DNA of 64,000 bases, taken from assembly GCF_009498215.1 (NCBI RefSeq), contig NZ_CP043498.1, positions 3,698,001 to 3,762,000 on the forward strand. The letters run 5' to 3'. The notes under the pieces were generated by a model. That model was not told where the DNA came from. It searched no databases and saw nothing but the letters and a program-made list of their open reading frames with translations. The translations under genes were made by a program, and so were the position numbers. Shown in pieces: positions 52,258 to 60,849 of the stretch. Positions within the stretch are counted from its first letter, which is position 1. Each line of letters begins with the position of its first letter. This DNA comes from Rhizobium grahamii. Lineage in GTDB: Bacteria; Pseudomonadota; Alphaproteobacteria; Rhizobiales; Rhizobiaceae.

Positions 52258-52282
52258 CATAAAGTCATCTGATGACTTTATG
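52258..52282. promoter_or_regulatory. perfect 25-bp palindrome, probable operator of the FadR-type gene
   Basis: CATAAAGTCATC, a central T and GATGACTTTATG are perfect 12-base arms. The site begins 8 bases upstream of the regulator start codon. The core GTCATC-T-GATGAC has the dyad form recognised by GntR-family dimers. Confidence 0.75.
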
Positions 52283-52318
52283 AATAATCGATGCTGTCAG
52301 CCGCGTCAATCGATCTGC

Positions 52319-52355
52319 CAAAAACGGAAAAGGGCCGCGCGAAGCGACCCTTTCC
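52319..52355 (-). terminator. intrinsic terminator of a short minus-strand transcript
   Basis: On the minus strand GGAAAGGGTCGC pairs with GCGCGGCCCTTTTCC-type sequence (one bulge, one G-T pair) and is followed by GTTTTTGG. It lies 55 bases after the stop of the 23-codon frame at 52411-52482 and upstream of the FadR-type operon. Confidence 0.75.
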
Positions 52356-52410
52356 ATGAGTTCTGGCCTGTAACTGGCCGGACCGTCAAAGCGATCCCAG
52401 GAAGGTGGGG

Positions 52411-52482
52411 TTAGAGCGAGGGCTGCCTCGCCTTCATCACCACTTCCATGCCTGTTACGAGGTCTGAAATCTCATTAGACAT
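52411..52482 (-). CDS. possible 23-residue peptide with near-perfect ribosome site
   Basis: A 23-codon frame begins at the ATG 52482 and ends TAA at 52411. The sequence AAGGAAGGTGATCC directly before it differs by one inserted base from the full complement of the 16S rRNA 3' tail, an extended ribosome site rarely seen by chance. A good intrinsic terminator lies downstream at 52319-52355. The product (MSNEISDLVTGMEVVMKARQ plus three residues) is not hydrophobic and belongs to no family I know. It could be a small protein, or a leader frame on a small RNA. Confidence 0.42.
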   Translation of the reverse strand: MSNEISDLVTGMEVVMKARQPSL

Positions 52483-52693
52483 TGGATCACCTTCCTTTCG
52501 TTCTGTTGTCGATAGAATGAAGGTAGGACGATTCGTCATAGATGCAAGAAAAAACCCGGAAGGTGGTTTTGACGCGTTTGTCGCCCAAACGCCGCCGTTC
52601 GGGAAACACAGCCAGATCTCTGAACATTTACAATGATGTGCGATCCGAAGGCGCCGCCCGAATTCGGGCGCGCGGCCTGTGGATCACCTGTGT

Positions 52694-53605
52694 TCAATGT
52701 GCGGCCTTGATGAAGGTGCCGTTCTGCAGTTCGCGCATTGCCTGCATGATCTCGTCTCTCGAGTTCATCACGATCGGCCCGTGCCAGGCGACCGGTTCCT
52801 CGATCGGCTTGCCCGAAACGAGCAGGAAGCGAATGCCTTCATCGCCGGCTTGCACCGTCACCTCGTCGCCACTGTCGAATACGACAAGCGTGCGGTTGCC
52901 CGACATGTCGCGGATGTTGAGTTCCTCTCCGTTGACCTCTTTTTCGACGCGCACGCCGAAAGGCTTCGAGGCATCCCGGAATGTGCCCGAGCCGGCGAAG
53001 ATGTAGGCGAAGGCATTGCGATAGGTATCGACCGGCAGGCGCTTTTTCTTGCCGGGAGGCACTGACACGTCGAGATAGATCGGCTCCGCCGCGATCCCGT
53101 CGACCGGACCGGCCTTGCCCCAGAAGTCGCCACAGATGACCCGAACCGCCGTGCCGTCGTCATCGACGACGACAGGGATATCCGCCGATTTGACGTCCTG
53201 ATAGCGCGGCGCCGTCATCTTCATCGACGAGGGAAGGTTGGCCCAGAGCTGGAAGCCATGCATGCGCCCGGCAAAGTCGCCCTTCGGCATTTCCTGGTGC
53301 ATGATGCCGCTGCCGGCCGTCATCCACTGGATGTCGCCGGCGCCAAGCAGGCCGCGATTGCCGAGACTGTCGCCATGCTCCACGGTACCGGCAAGCACGT
53401 AGGTGATCGTCTCGATGCCGCGATGCGGGTGCCACGGAAAGCCGCGGATGTATTCGGCCGGATTGTCGTTGCGGAAATCGTCCATCATCAGGAACGGATC
53501 GGTCATCGACGGGTCCCCGAAACCGAAGACGCGATGCAGCTTGACGCCGGCGCCTTCCATGGTCGGGGTTGCGGTGCTGATATGCTTTACGGGACGGATC
53601 GACAT
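52694..53605 (-). CDS. pirin-family protein
   Basis: 303 residues of the bicupin pirin family. The metal ligands are in FPWHPHRGIETITYVLAG near residue 55 and further at MTAGSGIMHQEMPKG near residue 95. The C-terminal half is the second cupin (FAYIFAGSGTFRDASKPFG). Some members cleave quercetin with dioxygen; others act with transcription regulators. The specific role here is unknown. Confidence 0.92.
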   Translation of the reverse strand: MSIRPVKHISTATPTMEGAGVKLHRVFGFGDPSMTDPFLMMDDFRNDNPAEYIRGFPWHPHRGIETITYVLAGTVEHGDSLGNRGLLGAGDIQWMTAGSGIMHQEMPKGDFAGRMHGFQLWANLPSSMKMTAPRYQDVKSADIPVVVDDDGTAVRVICGDFWGKAGPVDGIAAEPIYLDVSVPPGKKKRLPVDTYRNAFAYIFAGSGTFRDASKPFGVRVEKEVNGEELNIRDMSGNRTLVVFDSGDEVTVQAGDEGIRFLLVSGKPIEEPVAWHGPIVMNSRDEIMQAMRELQNGTFIKAAH

Positions 53606-53786
53606 GGCATCCTCGCTTGGGATTGAACTTGCCGCGACTATAGCGGCTGAGCCTCATCCTGCGAAATCGGCACCCACGGGAACGCACTGTTCACAAAAGA
53701 AGATGTTGCATCGCGCAATTTGATCACGTCGACCGTCAGAATTTCGTCATCTTCCGCTTGCAAGCCACGGATCTGTTTAGTTCTTA

Positions 53787-53794
53787 TTAACCAT
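53787..53794 (+). promoter_or_regulatory. CtrA-type motif TTAACCAT
   Basis: An exact TTAACCAT 74 bases upstream of the glutamine amidotransferase start, in a locally AT-rich promoter zone. Placement in front of a gene is favourable, but a single 8-mer is weak evidence. Confidence 0.35.
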
Positions 53795-53867
53795 CGGATT
53801 CGACAATCGTCGTCGCGTTTCAGCATTCGCCTGCTCTTGCGGAGAGCGGGTTCAGGAGTGGAAGAGC

Positions 53868-54683
53868 ATGTGTCGCTGGGCAGCCTATCGCGGAGACCCC
53901 CTCTACCTCGAGGAGCTGGTGTCCTCGCCCGCGCACTCCCTGATCGAACAGTCCCATTGCGCCACGCGCGCCAAGACGCCCACGAACGGCGACGGCTTCG
54001 GCGTCGCCTGGTATGGCGATCGATCCGAGCCCGGCCGCTACCGTGATACCCTGCCGGCATGGTCCGACTGCAATCTGCGAAGCCTTGCCCGACAGATCCG
54101 TTCACCGCTCTTTCTGGCGCATGTGCGCGCGGCAACCGGCGGCGGCACGCGTCGCGACAACTGTCATCCCTTCGTCTTCGAGAACTGGTCGTTCATGCAC
54201 AACGGCCAGATATCAGGCTTCGAGCGCCTGCGCCGGCCGATGGAAGCGATGCTTGACGACGAGTTGTTCAACGCACGCGGCGGCACGACGGATTCCGAGC
54301 TGATGTTCCTGCTGGCGCTGCAGTTCGGTTTGCGCCAGACACCCATTGCCGCCATGGCCGAAATGATCGGCTTCGTGGAAGGGCTGTCGCTCAATATCCT
54401 CGGATCGGCACTCGTTCGCTACACGACCGCATTCTCCGACGGCAAATCGCTTTACGCCATCCGCTATGCGACCGACAGCAAGGCGCCCACGCTGTACGCC
54501 TCGACCCTCGGCGGCGGCTTCTGCCTCGTGTCCGAGCCGCTCAACGACGATGTCGACGCATGGGCTGAGATCCCGAATGGAAGTGCCGTCGTGCTCGGCG
54601 AGGACGGGATCGATATCACGCCGTTCGGCGCCGAGAAGCCGACCGAAGCTATGCCTCGAGTTGCTGTCGCTATGCCTGCCTGA
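53868..54683 (+). CDS. class II glutamine amidotransferase domain protein
   Basis: 271 residues. The mature N-terminal nucleophile Cys2 is present (MCRWAAYRGDPLYLEEL). The motifs NGDGFGVAWYG near residue 40, LFLAHVRAATGGG near residue 82 and the NCHPFVFENWSFMHNGQISG block near residue 97 are those of the EgtC/YafJ-type Ntn-hydrolase. It stands alone without a synthase partner, so the amine acceptor is unknown. Its last 14 bases overlap the end of the convergent coaBC gene. Confidence 0.9.
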   Translation: MCRWAAYRGDPLYLEELVSSPAHSLIEQSHCATRAKTPTNGDGFGVAWYGDRSEPGRYRDTLPAWSDCNLRSLARQIRSPLFLAHVRAATGGGTRRDNCHPFVFENWSFMHNGQISGFERLRRPMEAMLDDELFNARGGTTDSELMFLLALQFGLRQTPIAAMAEMIGFVEGLSLNILGSALVRYTTAFSDGKSLYAIRYATDSKAPTLYASTLGGGFCLVSEPLNDDVDAWAEIPNGSAVVLGEDGIDITPFGAEKPTEAMPRVAVAMPA

Positions 54684-55881
54684 GGCGCTCGGCAATAAGG
54701 GCGGCGAGCTTGGCTGCGACGTCCTCCTTGGTCAGATCGGGCCATTGCTCGATGCCGTCGCGGCCGACGATCTTCACCCTGTTTCGCACCCCGCCCATGA
54801 TACCGGTCGCCGGTGAAACGTCGTTCGCGACGATGAAGTCGGCGCCCTTGCGGTCCAGCTTCGTCCTGGCGTTGTTGTCGATGTCCTGCGTCTCGGCCGC
54901 AAAACCGACGACGAGCTTCGGCCGCATGGTGTGATGGCCGATCGTCTTCAGGATGTCGGGGTTTTCGGTCAATGCGAGCGTCGGGATGGATTCGCCCGGA
55001 TGCTTCTTGATCTTCTGGTCGGACGCCGACGCCACGCGCCAGTCCGCGACGGCTGCCACCATCACGGCGATGTCCGCCGGTAAGGCGGCAAGCACGGCAT
55101 CCCGCATTTCTTCCGCCCGCTCGACATGAATGACCGTGACCCCAGGCGGATCCTGTATCGTGACCGGACCGGAAACCAGCGTGACCTCGGCGCCGAGTTT
55201 CGCAAGCGCCGAGGCAATGGCGTGACCCTGCCGTCCGGACGAGCGGTTGGCGATATAGCGGACCGGATCGATCGGTTCATGCGTCGGTCCCGACGTGACG
55301 ACCGCCTTTCGGCCGGCGAGCGGCTTCGGACCTTTGTCGAGCAGCGCTTCCACCGCGGCAACGATATCGAGCGGCTCGGCCATGCGGCCGACACCGGCCT
55401 CTCGGCTCTCGGCCATCTCTCCAGCCATCGGCCCGACAAAACGAATTCCGTCAGCGCGCAGCGTCTGAATGTTGCGCTTGGTTGCCGGATGCGCCCACAT
55501 ATGCGGGTTCATCGCCGGTGCGGCGAGCACCGGCTTGTCTGTCGCGAGCAGGACGGTAGAGGCGAGATCATCGGCGAGCCCGGCCGACATCTTGGCAAGA
55601 AGGTCGGCCGTCGCAGGCGCGATCAGCACGAGATCGCAGTCGCGGGCGAGCCGGATATGACCGATATCCTGTTCGTCCTGGCGCGAGAACAGATCCATAA
55701 AGACGTGGTCTGCGGCAAGGGCGCCGACGGCAAGCGGCGTGATGAACTCCTGCGCGCCCGTTGTCATCAGCGGGCGAACCGAGGCGCCGCGTTCCCGCAG
55801 CCGGCGAATAAGGTCGAGACTCTTATAGGCTGCGATGCCGCCCGAAATGATGAGGAGGATGCGTTTGCCGTTGAGAACCAT
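54670..55881 (-). CDS. coaBC: bifunctional phosphopantothenoylcysteine synthetase/decarboxylase
   Basis: 403 residues from the ATG at 55881, with AGGAG upstream. It makes 4'-phosphopantetheine for coenzyme A. The N-terminal flavin decarboxylase begins ILLIISGGIAAYKSLDLIRR and has APAMNPHMW near residue 125. The C-terminal synthetase starts near residue 190, VVTSGPTHEPIDPVRYIANR, and includes VAAVADWRVASASDQKIKK. Both activities look intact. Confidence 0.96.
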   Translation of the reverse strand: MVLNGKRILLIISGGIAAYKSLDLIRRLRERGASVRPLMTTGAQEFITPLAVGALAADHVFMDLFSRQDEQDIGHIRLARDCDLVLIAPATADLLAKMSAGLADDLASTVLLATDKPVLAAPAMNPHMWAHPATKRNIQTLRADGIRFVGPMAGEMAESREAGVGRMAEPLDIVAAVEALLDKGPKPLAGRKAVVTSGPTHEPIDPVRYIANRSSGRQGHAIASALAKLGAEVTLVSGPVTIQDPPGVTVIHVERAEEMRDAVLAALPADIAVMVAAVADWRVASASDQKIKKHPGESIPTLALTENPDILKTIGHHTMRPKLVVGFAAETQDIDNNARTKLDRKGADFIVANDVSPATGIMGGVRNRVKIVGRDGIEQWPDLTKEDVAAKLAALIAERLRQA

Positions 55882-55950
55882 GGCTCCTGTCCGTCTCACA
55901 TGTCACTGTGAATGGACCCTAAGCCCTTGGCGTATAATAAGCAATCGGCC

Positions 55951-56873
55951 TCAGGCTGCTTGCCGTCGGGCGGCATTGCTGAAGATGGCGATTGCAGCGA
56001 AGACGCCGGCGAGCTGCAGCAGCGATCCGCCGGCTTCAGCAACAGTCGGCCAGCGCTGCTCGAAGACGAAACCGAAGACGAGCCCGAACAGTGTCTCCGC
56101 CACGATCAGCTGCGCCGCGAGCGCAAGCGGCAGGCGCCGGGACGCGATCATCCAGAGCAGCGTGGCAAGCCAGGCGCCGGCAATGCCCATCAGGAGCGAC
56201 CAGAGAATGAACCTGACAAGGTCGATCTCGGTATAGCTGATCGAGTGATTGAGCGACGTCAGCGGGATCAGCACCAGACTGCCGAGACCTGCGCCGATTC
56301 CCTGAAGGCCGGTCCATTGCAGGATGTCAGGTGCATTGGCGGATTGCATCGCCGCAGTGCTCGCCAGGCCGTAGATGACCCAGAGAACGAGGCCGATGCC
56401 TGCCGATCCGATGCCGAGAACGATCATGGAATGGTCGCCCTCGGGGCCGACGCGAAGACCGAAACGTTCACCCAGGCGATGCCGAGCGCAATCAGCAGCA
56501 AGGGCACCGCGAGAAGCCGCCAGGAAACCGAGCGGTCGCGGAAATTCGCGATCAGCGCGAGCAGGACCGGCATCGTGCCGATGACCAGTGGCGGGATGGC
56601 GGCGCCCGCAAATCGTACGGCATAGGAAACGCTGACGAAATAGCCGACATAGCCGACGCCGCCGAGAAGCAGCGCGGTGATCACCATGCGCGGCGGCATT
56701 CCTCGCGGACGAAAACGCGGATAGACCATCAGCACCACGCTTGCGAGCGCGAAAAGACCGTAGCGCGCGACCGTCAGGTCCAGGGTCGTGAAGGGAGCGA
56801 TGGCGCGCGGAACGACAAACGTCAGCCCCCACAACGCACATGTCGCGATGCCGCAAAGAATACCGATCAGCAT
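55951..56873 (-). pseudogene. EamA/DMT-type transporter split by a frameshift
   Basis: The N-terminal half starts with ATG at 56873 (GGAG upstream): MLIGILCGIATCALWGLTFV to VNVSVFASAP, then leaves homology and stops at 56424. The C-terminal half is in another frame, EGDHSMIVLGIGSAGIGLVL onward to 55951. The junction is the C-run GCCCCG (plus strand GGGG at 56443-56446): one more C would give a single ten-helix carrier of about 307 residues. It is therefore either a recent pseudogene or a consensus error at a homopolymer. Confidence 0.85.
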
Positions 56874-57108
56874 GGATATCTCCGGGGCAGGCCCCAATCC
56901 AATGAAAGAGGAAGGAATCGGATCACCGATGTCAGAGGCACTATGCCGGAGATCGGATTAGCGCAAGCGTCAGAGTGCGACACCGTCTTGGCTAAGCCCG
57001 CTTTCCGATGAGATAGAGGAGAACTCCCTAGCATTTGGAAAAAGCTGCGTTAGGGGCGCACGGTGTCAGACTTCCGCGAGGTGTTCTTTTGAGGAACGAT
57101 CGTTTTCT
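56874..57108. other. intergenic stretch with no gene seen
   Basis: No frame with coding character or recognisable RNA was found. Together with the repeat that follows it forms a gap of 422 bp between the EamA-type gene and the SDR gene. The promoter of the EamA-type gene should lie at its left end. Confidence 0.5.
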
Positions 57109-57221
57109 CCGTCATGCCGGCCTCGAGCCGGCATCCAGCAGCACCGCGTCTGCGGTGAGAAAGGACCTTTTGCGCGCAAGGACTTGCGCGCGCTAGACCC
57201 CGGATCAAGTCCGGTGTGACG
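57109..57221 (+). repeat. RIME-like intergenic palindromic repeat, copy 2
   Basis: A 113-bp element matching the copy at 33922-34033 over its whole length in the same orientation: CCGTCATGCCGGCCT, then GGCATCCAGCAGCA, then CAAGGACTTGC, then CTAGACCCC, ending GTGACG. The first palindrome here is ATGCCGGCCTCGAGCCGGCAT with its arms intact, and the second is GGATCAAGTCCGG-like. It lies after the SDR gene 3' end. Confidence 0.8.
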
Positions 57222-57295
57222 GCACACAGGGGCAAAGTCAACAAGATCAGGCCGCGGCAGGGGCCGCGGCCTTCAGAGCATCGGATTGGAAGGTG

Positions 57296-58045
57296 TCAGA
57301 GGTTGCTCATGCCACCGTCGATAACAAGTTCGCTGCCGACGATGAAGCGTGCCTCGTCGGAGGCGAGGAAGACGATCGTCTTGGCGACCTCATCCGGATC
57401 GCCGAAGCGACCGACCGGGATCTGCGACTGGATGTGAGCAGCCATCGCGGCGGAGTCGGCTTCCGACATGCCGAGCTTGCCGTAGAGCGGTGTCGAGATC
57501 GGGCCAGGGCTGACGGCGTTGACGCGAATGCCGCGACCGACCAGTTCGCCGGACAGGGTTTTCGCGAGCGTCAGGAGTGCGCCCTTGGTCAGGGCATAAA
57601 CGCTGGAATTCGGCATTCCGATATGGGCGTTGATCGAGGTGTTGAGAACGATCGAGGCCTGTTTCGAAAAGATCGGCAGCAGAGCCTGGACCAGGAAGAA
57701 GGGGCCCTTGACGTTGACCGAGATCGATTTGTCGAAGGCGTCTTCGCCCCACTGTTCGATCGGGCCGAATTCGGCGATCCCTGCGTTGACGAAAAGAATG
57801 TCGAGATGGCCGAAAGCGTCGCTGATTGCGCCTGCAACAACCCTCTGGCCTGCGACGTCGCCGGCGTCTGCCTGGATGACCAGAACCTTGTCGCCGAATT
57901 CGGCGCGGGCGGCCTCGACGCTGCGGGCGCTGCTGCCGGTTATGGCGACACGCGCCCCTTCCGCGATAAATTGACGGGCCGTTTCGAGCCCGATGCCACT
58001 GGTGCCGCCCGTGATGAGCGCCGTCTTGTTTTGTAAGCGTGCCAT
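57296..58045 (-). CDS. SDR family oxidoreductase (3-ketoacyl reductase type)
   Basis: 249 residues of classical SDR type. The cofactor loop is ALITGGTSGIGLETARQFIA near residue 10, then NAGIAEFGPIEQW. The catalytic Ser is in LNTSINAHIG and the YxxxK is in SVYALTKGALLTLA near residue 150. The C-terminal SGLVVDGG-type end reads GSELVIDGGMSNL. It lies before a second SDR gene on the same strand with a gap of 105 bp. A GC-rich hairpin (GGCCGCGGC arms) at about 57250-57272 may end its transcript. Substrate unknown. Confidence 0.9.
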   Translation of the reverse strand: MARLQNKTALITGGTSGIGLETARQFIAEGARVAITGSSARSVEAARAEFGDKVLVIQADAGDVAGQRVVAGAISDAFGHLDILFVNAGIAEFGPIEQWGEDAFDKSISVNVKGPFFLVQALLPIFSKQASIVLNTSINAHIGMPNSSVYALTKGALLTLAKTLSGELVGRGIRVNAVSPGPISTPLYGKLGMSEADSAAMAAHIQSQIPVGRFGDPDEVAKTIVFLASDEARFIVGSELVIDGGMSNL

Positions 58046-58150
58046 TGTCTTTGTCCTTGTGAGCAGCGGGCCAGCGGCCCGTGTGAAAGAGAATCTTGGT
58101 CAGGCTAACCACTCCGGCACGTATTGCAACCGGAGCGGTTAGCCGGGTTG

Positions 58151-58915
58151 TCAGGTGCGGGTGATCGATGCGCCGCCATCGACGAGCGAGGCCGTGCCGG
58201 TTACGAAGCTTGCATCGTCGGATGCGAGGTAGAGAACCGAGCGGGCAAGCTCTGCCGGGGCCGCAACCCGCTTCAAGGCGTGCAGGTTGGTGATGAAGCT
58301 CTGCTTGTCGGACGTGTCGTTCATCTCCCTGTACATGTCCGTATCGACGGCGCCGGGCAGCACCGCGTTGACACGCACGTTCTTCGGTCCGAACTCAGCG
58401 GCAAGCGCCTGCGTCAGGCCGATCAGGCCGGATTTGCTGGCGGCGTAGGCGGCAACGCCCGGGAAGGCGAAACTGTAGCCGACGAAGGTCGAGGTGAAGA
58501 TGACGGAGCCGCCGCCGTTCTGTTCCATCTGCGCGATCTGATGCTTGGCGGCAAGGAAGGATGCCGTCAGGTTGATCGCCAGCGTCTCTGCAAAGCCGCT
58601 CTCCGAAACGCCGGTGCTCGGGCCGGCCTCGCCAAGCGTGCCGGCGTTGTTGAAGGCGATATCGAGCTTGCCGTAGTGAGCGACGGCGGTCGACACCAGT
58701 TCCTTGTGATAGTCTTCCGAGCGGACGTCGCCGGCAACGGCGACGGCTTCACCGCCTGCAGCCTTGATTTCCTCGACAAGGCTGTCGAGCTCCGGCTTGC
58801 GGCGCGCGCCGACAATGACCTTGGCGCCTTCGGCAGCAAAGAGCTTTGCTGTTTCGCGACCGATGCCGGAGCTTGCGCCGGTAACGATAGCAACTTTTCC
58901 AATCAATCTGTTCAT
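58151..58915 (-). CDS. SDR family oxidoreductase
   Basis: 254 residues from the ATG at 58915, with GGAG about eight bases upstream; upstream in-frame sequence is non-homologous. The cofactor motif is AIVTGASSGIGRETAKLFA and the catalytic core is FTSTFVGYSFAFPGVAAYAA then SKSGLIGLTQAL (YAASK). The end is TASLVDGGASI. It is divergent from a LysR regulator across 123 bp with a LysR-type dyad, so it is likely a target of that regulator. Confidence 0.9.
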   Translation of the reverse strand: MNRLIGKVAIVTGASSGIGRETAKLFAAEGAKVIVGARRKPELDSLVEEIKAAGGEAVAVAGDVRSEDYHKELVSTAVAHYGKLDIAFNNAGTLGEAGPSTGVSESGFAETLAINLTASFLAAKHQIAQMEQNGGGSVIFTSTFVGYSFAFPGVAAYAASKSGLIGLTQALAAEFGPKNVRVNAVLPGAVDTDMYREMNDTSDKQSFITNLHALKRVAAPAELARSVLYLASDDASFVTGTASLVDGGASITRT

Positions 58916-59021
58916 TGGTCCATCTCCGTTTTCGGGTTGAGGCGGCTGCGGCCGCCCTTCGATGAGTGGAAGATGGCATTTTCTTTTCGTTCGGATTAGT
59001 GTGCAAATTACGGAACTCGAA

Positions 59022-59036
59022 TTCGGAATTGCCGAA
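59022..59036. promoter_or_regulatory. LysR-type dyad next to regulator start
   Basis: TTCGG, five bases and CCGAA form a perfect dyad; the inner T-N11-A form fits LysR sites. It ends 2 bases before the regulator's ATG, where a ribosome site would be expected. Confidence 0.45.
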
Positions 59037-59038
59037 CG

Positions 59039-59944
59039 ATGATCAGGATTGAGGGAGTTGTCGCTTTCGTCGCCGTAGTGGAGGCCGGCTCGGTCAGCGA
59101 GGCTGCGCGACGCTTGCGGCTTTCGAAGTCGGTGGTCAGCGAACGCCTCTCCGAACTCGAACGGTCGCTGGGTGGCATGCTGCTGCACCGGACGACGCGG
59201 AAGCTAACTCTGACCGAGGACGGCACTGCTTTCCTCGAGCGGGCCACGCGGATTGTTCGCGAGATCGAGGAGGCGGCTGCCGACATGGCGGTGCGGCGAG
59301 GAAGCCTCGCGGGTCCGATCAGGATTGCGGCCCCTGTTACCTTCGGGCGAATGCACCTCGGGCCAGCGCTTTATCCGTTCCTCGCGGCGCATCCGGACAT
59401 CGAATTGACGCTCGATATCGACGACCGCCGCGTCGATGTGTCGTCGGAAGGCTATGACGCCGTCATCCGGCATGGTCCGATCATCGACTCGCGTCTGGTG
59501 GTCTGGAAGCTCAGCCGCAGCCGCAGGCTTCTGGTCGCGGCGCCCGACTATCTCGCCCGCGCCGGCCGGCCGGCCGCGCTGGCGGATCTCGATCGGCACA
59601 AGGGTATCTACTATACCAATCGCGGCGTGGCTGACTGGCGTTTTCAGACGCCGGAGGGAGCGCTTGTCGTGCGTGCCAAGCTCGCCGTCGGCATCAACAA
59701 CGGCGACATGATACGGGATGCCGCCGTGGCCGGCCTCGGCATCGCACTGCTGCCGGCGTTCATTGCCGGGCCGGCGGTCAAGGAGGGATTGCTCGAGGAA
59801 ATCGACGTCGGCTATCGGCCGGAGCCCGAATTCATCTACATGGCGCACCCGGAAGGCCGCAATCCATCCGCCAAGCTGCGGGCGGTTGCCGATCACCTGC
59901 GCAAGACCTTCAAGGATCCGCCCTACTGGGATCCGGCGGGCTGA
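59039..59944 (+). CDS. LysR-family transcriptional regulator
   Basis: 301 residues. The HTH is FVAVVEAGSVSEAARRLRLS then KSVVSERLSELERSLGGMLL. The effector domain begins near residue 90 (IRIAAPVTFGRMHLGPALYP), as in the PgrR/CrgA-like group. No clear ribosome site stands before the ATG; a dyad fills the space. It is divergent from the SDR gene at 58151-58915, its likely target. Confidence 0.92.
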   Translation: MIRIEGVVAFVAVVEAGSVSEAARRLRLSKSVVSERLSELERSLGGMLLHRTTRKLTLTEDGTAFLERATRIVREIEEAAADMAVRRGSLAGPIRIAAPVTFGRMHLGPALYPFLAAHPDIELTLDIDDRRVDVSSEGYDAVIRHGPIIDSRLVVWKLSRSRRLLVAAPDYLARAGRPAALADLDRHKGIYYTNRGVADWRFQTPEGALVVRAKLAVGINNGDMIRDAAVAGLGIALLPAFIAGPAVKEGLLEEIDVGYRPEPEFIYMAHPEGRNPSAKLRAVADHLRKTFKDPPYWDPAG

Positions 59945-60817
59945 TCAGACAAGGCTCATCAGGTTGGCGACCACGCGCGAGCGCTGCGCCTTGAGCATGG
60001 CAAGCCCCAGCCGGGCGACCAGTGGAGGCCCCTCGATTGGGCGATAAGCCACGCCATCGAGAGCAAGGTGGGCGATCGACGCCGGAACGATCGAGACGCC
60101 GAGATCGGCCGCGACCAGATTGACGACGGAGGGAATTTGCGGCGCCTCCTGCGTCACGACGAGTTCGAACCCGGCATCCCGGCAACCGCGCACGATGTCG
60201 TCGTAGAGACTGAGGCCAACGGTGCGCGGAAAGAGGATGAACGGCTCTCCCGCAAGCGCTGCCAGCGGTACGGCGCGCCGCTTCGCCAGTTCATGGTGTC
60301 CGGGGAGTGCGACCAGCATCGGCTCGTCTGCCAGCCGCTTGAGCAGGACATCCTTGGGATCCTCCAGCCCCGGCCGGATGAAAGCCGCATCGATCTCCTG
60401 GCGCATCAGCTTTTCCATCAGCCAGTTGCTGTTCATCTCGGTCAACGACAACGACACATCAGGCCAGTGACCGCGAAAACGGCGGATGGTTCCGCTGACG
60501 GCCGTATTGAAGGCCGAGGAAGCCGTGAAACCGAGGGCAAGCCGCCCGGTCTCTCCACGCGTGGCGCGTTGCGCTGCAAGCTTTGCCTTCTCGGCTGCCG
60601 CAACCGCCGCCATCGCCTCAGGAAGAAAGGCGCGGCCGGCTTCCGTCAGTTCGGCGCCGTGCGGCACTCGATGAAACAGCATCGCGCCGATTTCCTGTTC
60701 GAGATCCCGGATCTGCTGGCTGAGCGGTGGCTGGCCGATACCGAGCTTCGCCGCCGCCCGGGTGAAGTTCTCCTGCTCCGCCACGGCAAGGAAATATCGG
60801 ATGTGGCGCAACTCCAT
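59945..60817 (-). CDS. LysR-family transcriptional regulator
   Basis: 290 residues from the ATG at 60817, with TTGGAG upstream. The HTH is MELRHIRYFLAVAEQENFTR then AAAKLGIGQPPLSQQIRDLE. The effector domain starts near residue 90 (GRLALGFTASSAFNTAVSGT), as in the CbbR/BenM-like group. It is divergent from an MFS transporter across 96 bp with a LysR-type dyad. It is a probable local regulator of that carrier. Confidence 0.92.
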   Translation of the reverse strand: MELRHIRYFLAVAEQENFTRAAAKLGIGQPPLSQQIRDLEQEIGAMLFHRVPHGAELTEAGRAFLPEAMAAVAAAEKAKLAAQRATRGETGRLALGFTASSAFNTAVSGTIRRFRGHWPDVSLSLTEMNSNWLMEKLMRQEIDAAFIRPGLEDPKDVLLKRLADEPMLVALPGHHELAKRRAVPLAALAGEPFILFPRTVGLSLYDDIVRGCRDAGFELVVTQEAPQIPSVVNLVAADLGVSIVPASIAHLALDGVAYRPIEGPPLVARLGLAMLKAQRSRVVANLMSLV

Positions 60818-60849
60818 TGGTATCTCCAAAACCTATCAAGAACGTCAGT

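Noticed and set aside
52411..52482. Resemblance of the 23-residue peptide (GMEV segment) to the PQQ precursor PqqA
   Set aside because: The Glu-x-x-x-Tyr pair needed for PQQ is absent and no pqq genes are near. The match of a few residues is not meaningful.
55951..56856. A single 301-codon protein for the EamA locus
   Set aside because: The first ~145 codons of that frame are Arg/His-rich shadow sequence. The true N-terminal half is in the other frame, so it is a split gene.
57250..57272. GGCCGCGGC/GCCGCGGCC stem after the SDR gene as a separate terminator entry
   Set aside because: The stem is good, but no T-run follows on the transcribed strand. It is mentioned only within the SDR gene entry.
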